Source of the DNA: Muribaculaceae bacterium
GTDB taxonomy: Bacteria > Bacteroidota > Bacteroidia > Bacteroidales > Muribaculaceae
Direction: 5' to 3'
Length of the DNA stretch: 58,257 nt
NCBI GenBank assembly: GCA_029057985.1
Contig: JAIDYR010000101.1
Span: 1-58,257, forward strand
The notes below the pieces were generated by a model, which had not been told where the DNA came from, searched no databases, and saw only the letters and a list, made by a program, of their open reading frames with translations. Position numbers and translations under genes: made by a program. Shown here one piece after another: positions 56,170 through 58,257 of the stretch. Position 1 is the stretch's first letter. Each line of letters begins with the position of its first letter.

Positions 56170-56385
56170 ATCATTACGTCGCATTGACGAGCCAATCCGG
56201 AGGGGCGCATCGCGCCAGACACACTGCCGCATACCTCCGATGCAGTCTGAACCAGGCCTGTAATGTCCATCCCTCGGGAAAGCGTCCGGCGCTTACAACG
56301 TCGGATTTCCTGCCGGATGCCATAGGACCGGGATATGTGTTTCGACTGGCTCATTCTGCGAACTCTGTTTCGGTTGTCAAATATC
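56170..56385 (-). ncRNA. ssrS: Probable 6S RNA upstream of purE
   Basis: About 215 nt on the minus strand, starting just after a strong promoter. GTTCGCA and GAGCCAGTC on the 5' side closely resemble the same region of E. coli 6S RNA (GUUCGC then GGGCCAGUC). The RNA can fold into a rod: TCGCA 56361-56357 with TGCGA 56183-56179, GAGCCAGTC 56352-56344 with GATTGGCTC 56197-56189, ACACA 56340-56336 with TGTGT 56223-56219. The 3' side of the central bubble has a small hairpin GGCGC-GAT-GCGCC (56216-56204), as in known 6S RNAs. 6S RNA binds the housekeeping RNA polymerase and mimics an open promoter. The exact ends are estimates. Confidence 0.65.
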
Positions 56386-56390
56386 CGATG

Positions 56391-56422
56391 CAAAGTTAAT
56401 ACTTTTTTCCCGGATACGCAAA
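56391..56422 (-). promoter_or_regulatory. Promoter of the 6S-like RNA and purine cluster
   Basis: TTTG (56422-56419), 20 nt, TAACTTTG (56398-56391) on the minus strand. It lies in the 366-bp gap after the stop of the right-edge gene. No other strong promoter is seen between it and purE. Confidence 0.7.
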
Positions 56423-56449
56423 TTTTTAACTATTCCTTATTATCAGTAT

Positions 56450-58257
56450 TTAGCGTATGATTTTTCTGAATCCTTCAGAACTTAATTTAATATAAACTCC
56501 GTTCTTAAGGTTTTTACGATCAATAGGGTTCCCTAATAAGTCGAAGTATCTTTCCGGTCCCCGGTAAAGATTAGTTGAGATGCCGGTGGTGATATCCGGT
56601 TCTGCTGATGGATCGACTATAGTAAAGGTATGCGAAACGGAGTCTGTGATCAAAGGTCTGTAATAGGATTCTTCGCCGGTGGCAGATTGGACGTAATGAG
56701 GATACGTATCACGGTCATCATTGAGGATAAACCGATCGTAGCCGCAACGATATCCTTTGTTGAAATAGCCTGCCATCAATCGATTGCCAAAGTGTTCAAA
56801 CCCTTCGCTACTCGTGACATTCTCCATCTCATTTATCTGACAGTAAAGAATAAGATCTCTCAACATGTTAAGTCGGGTTCCGGGGCATGGATACCATTCA
56901 CTCCAACTTCTTATGCCAAGTCTTGCCGGCGGCACGTCCAACGGATCATTCAGATAATCCATCCCTTCCAGTGGATTCACCCATTCATCAGGATAATCCC
57001 CGCCTTCTGATACGAGAGCTCCGGGGATGTAATTCTTCCAGCATTTACGATATGCATGTAGTCCTAAAATTATCCATCCTTTATCGGCTTTGCAGCGATC
57101 TATATAATCGCAAAACCATTTATATTGAGCATGGTCATACGTGTTGTCGTCACTCATTTCTCCTATATATCCGGGTGCCGACTGGCCTTCGACAAGCAGT
57201 CGGGTGGCTGTAGACCGCATAGGAGGAATATTATAGTGTTCCGGCGGATTCAGATCGCTGAATCCGAAGGGTGCATATTTAAGAATTTCTTTTGCATAGT
57301 CATGAGATGTAATACCGTTATGTTGAACCCAGGCGTCCGCCTTGAATCCCCATTCCTTAGCGATACGAAACCATTCTCCCCAGTGGTATGCCACACAATG
57401 CTCCTTTATGTATAATCGGGGTAATTTAGTATAATAGTCAAAGGCGTATGGTTTTATTTTAAGTGAATCGGATTCTATCCATTGCGTACGATCATCAGAA
57501 GGGTAATACTGCTTGCGGGTCTGCATATCGTAAATGCTCGTGGTCGAGTTCGCTTGACCATAGCCAATCGCTTCCAATAGAATTTTATCGGATAATTCGG
57601 AGTTGAGACTGTCGACAAGCCAATTATTGTTGCGATCTCCCAACACTTCCATCGAGTGACCTTGCATCTCCCATCCTGCTTCCTTTTCCAGACGATACAT
57701 TATTCGTCCGTTGTCGTTGATAGCCGGAGGGTCTGTCGTCATGCCGCAACGCCATCCTTCCATGGAGACATTTCCGCGTACTCCAAGACTTTTAAGGAGG
57801 GGATAGAGGATAGTAAAGTAACCGTTTCGGTCAGGGATATGGGTAGAGCCGCAGGATGGTATCTTGCCGTCGACTCCGTCATCGTCATGAATAGAGTACA
57901 TTGCCCGACCGGTCCATTCCTCGCCCGCCTTATGCCAAGCTCCTATAGGCTGAAGCGCTAACATCTCCTCCTGACTGAAAGGCATCTCTTCAACTTCGAT
58001 AGGTTCGGGTTGGATTTCGAATAATCCTTCGGGAATGTCGAGTTGCCATTCACCTGCGGTGAGTTCTCCTTCAAGGTAAAGGGTCACTTTGCGCCCGGAG
58101 CGATCTATTTCGGGGTAGAGGTAGATAATATTATCGGTCGGATCCGGATTATCTCCGTTATCGGGATCATCAGGGTTATCCGGATTGTCGGGATCATCAG
58201 GGTTATCCGGATTATCTGGATCATCAGGGTTATCCGGATTGTCGGGATCATCAGGAT
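56450..58257 (-). CDS. Secreted polysaccharide-deacetylase-like protein, 5' end outside the window
   Basis: At least 602 residues, open to the right edge with no start in the window. The visible N-terminal part is an Asp/Asn/Pro linker with a 9-residue repeat (DDPDNPDNP), then a short beta domain ('YLYPEIDRSGRKVTLYLEGEL'; landmark only). The central region resembles a NodB/polysaccharide deacetylase fold: 'MYSIHDDDGVDG', 'LLKSLGVRGNVSMEGW', 'GWEMQGHSMEVLG'. The C-terminus ('YFDLLGNPIDRKNLKNGVYI' then KLSSEGFRKIIR) resembles a type A type IX sorting signal. Substrate unknown; a catalytic assignment is tentative. Confidence 0.6.
   Translation of the reverse strand, partial: PDDPDNPDNPDDPDNPDNPDDPDNPDNPDDPDNGDNPDPTDNIIYLYPEIDRSGRKVTLYLEGELTAGEWQLDIPEGLFEIQPEPIEVEEMPFSQEEMLALQPIGAWHKAGEEWTGRAMYSIHDDDGVDGKIPSCGSTHIPDRNGYFTILYPLLKSLGVRGNVSMEGWRCGMTTDPPAINDNGRIMYRLEKEAGWEMQGHSMEVLGDRNNNWLVDSLNSELSDKILLEAIGYGQANSTTSIYDMQTRKQYYPSDDRTQWIESDSLKIKPYAFDYYTKLPRLYIKEHCVAYHWGEWFRIAKEWGFKADAWVQHNGITSHDYAKEILKYAPFGFSDLNPPEHYNIPPMRSTATRLLVEGQSAPGYIGEMSDDNTYDHAQYKWFCDYIDRCKADKGWIILGLHAYRKCWKNYIPGALVSEGGDYPDEWVNPLEGMDYLNDPLDVPPARLGIRSWSEWYPCPGTRLNMLRDLILYCQINEMENVTSSEGFEHFGNRLMAGYFNKGYRCGYDRFILNDDRDTYPHYVQSATGEESYYRPLITDSVSHTFTIVDPSAEPDITTGISTNLYRGPERYFDLLGNPIDRKNLKNGVYIKLSSEGFRKIIR
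58141..58257 (-). repeat. 27-bp coding repeat, Asp-Asn-Pro linker
   Basis: Three full and one diverged copy of a 27-bp unit encoding P-D-D-P-D-N-P-D-N, running off the right edge. Copies differ at synonymous positions (CCC/CCA, GAC/GAT). It is part of the right-edge gene and probably a flexible acidic linker between surface domains. Confidence 0.85.

Noticed and set aside
56084-56385. Purine or guanine riboswitch before purE
   Set aside because: No xpt-type three-way junction or conserved loop sequences were seen, while 6S RNA landmarks are present.
56166-56393. 75-codon frame on the minus strand before purE
   Set aside because: It coincides with the 6S-like RNA, is rich in Arg and Ser without any family pattern, and its start would precede or match the predicted transcription start.
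58141-58257. Regular 27-bp repeats at the right edge, resembling a CRISPR or satellite array
   Set aside because: The units are contiguous without spacers and are in frame with the right-edge gene, encoding a DDPDNPDNP linker.

Overview
The window looks like a piece of a Bacteroidales chromosome. A Muribaculaceae-type gut bacterium is my best guess, not proven. Evidence: repeated Bacteroidetes-type promoters (TTTG, 19-20 nt, TAnnTTTG), lipoproteins with Bacteroidetes lipoboxes, an Mfa/Fim-type (type V) fimbrial operon, WG-repeat, FISUMP-like, DUF3575 and DUF3868 proteins, a two-CBM20 MalQ, and a C-terminal tail resembling a type IX sorting signal. No insertion sequence, prophage, CRISPR array, tRNA or rRNA was seen.

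Layout. 1-5353 (+): a WG-repeat lipoprotein, then a FecB/BtuF-FecCD/BtuC-FecE/BtuD importer. 5382-12931: a His-rich mini-lipoprotein, a small outer-membrane barrel, MalQ and adenosylcobalamin-dependent ribonucleotide reductase on the minus strand, and a divergent nitroreductase. 13108-17485 (-): AraC regulator, EamA transporter, DUF1015 protein, Fur-family regulator and secreted lysozyme. 18099 (+): TrmH/SpoU methyltransferase. 19241-31075 (+): a seven-gene fimbrial operon whose last two lipoproteins carry starch-binding-module-like domains. 31338-38588 (+): a pyrimidine operon (pyrC-pyrK-pyrD-pyrF-pyrE-pyrB) ending in an SDR-type epimerase, preceded by a leader peptide and an intrinsic terminator. 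38747-39977 (+): a sigma-70/ECF-like factor with a membrane partner. 40081-56083 (-): a purine cluster, read purE-purL-purC-purM-purH-purD-folD-purB-purA-guaB-guaA, preceded by a probable 6S RNA. 56450-58257 (-): the 3' part of a secreted, polysaccharide-deacetylase-like protein cut by the right edge.

The pyrimidine operon encodes UMP synthesis from carbamoyl phosphate onward, without carAB. The purine cluster encodes most of IMP synthesis and both branches to AMP and GMP; purF, purN/purT and purK are not in the window. The importer might bring in cobalamin for the B12-dependent reductase, but its substrate is not shown by sequence and the His-rich neighbours also allow a metal or heme role.

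The most interesting non-gene structure is a family of about 170-186 bp imperfect palindromes (79-250, 6318-6501, 41640-41824, and partial ends elsewhere). They share a small apical core, but their arms differ between copies while staying self-complementary. A second family of short hairpins has a CGCTTGCG/CGCAAGCG apex. Other points: an aspartate carbamoyltransferase carrying only the zinc domain of PyrI with the PyrI cysteine spacing, a zinc-knuckle tail on the epimerase, a pyr attenuator with its own leader peptide, and 6S RNA in front of purE.
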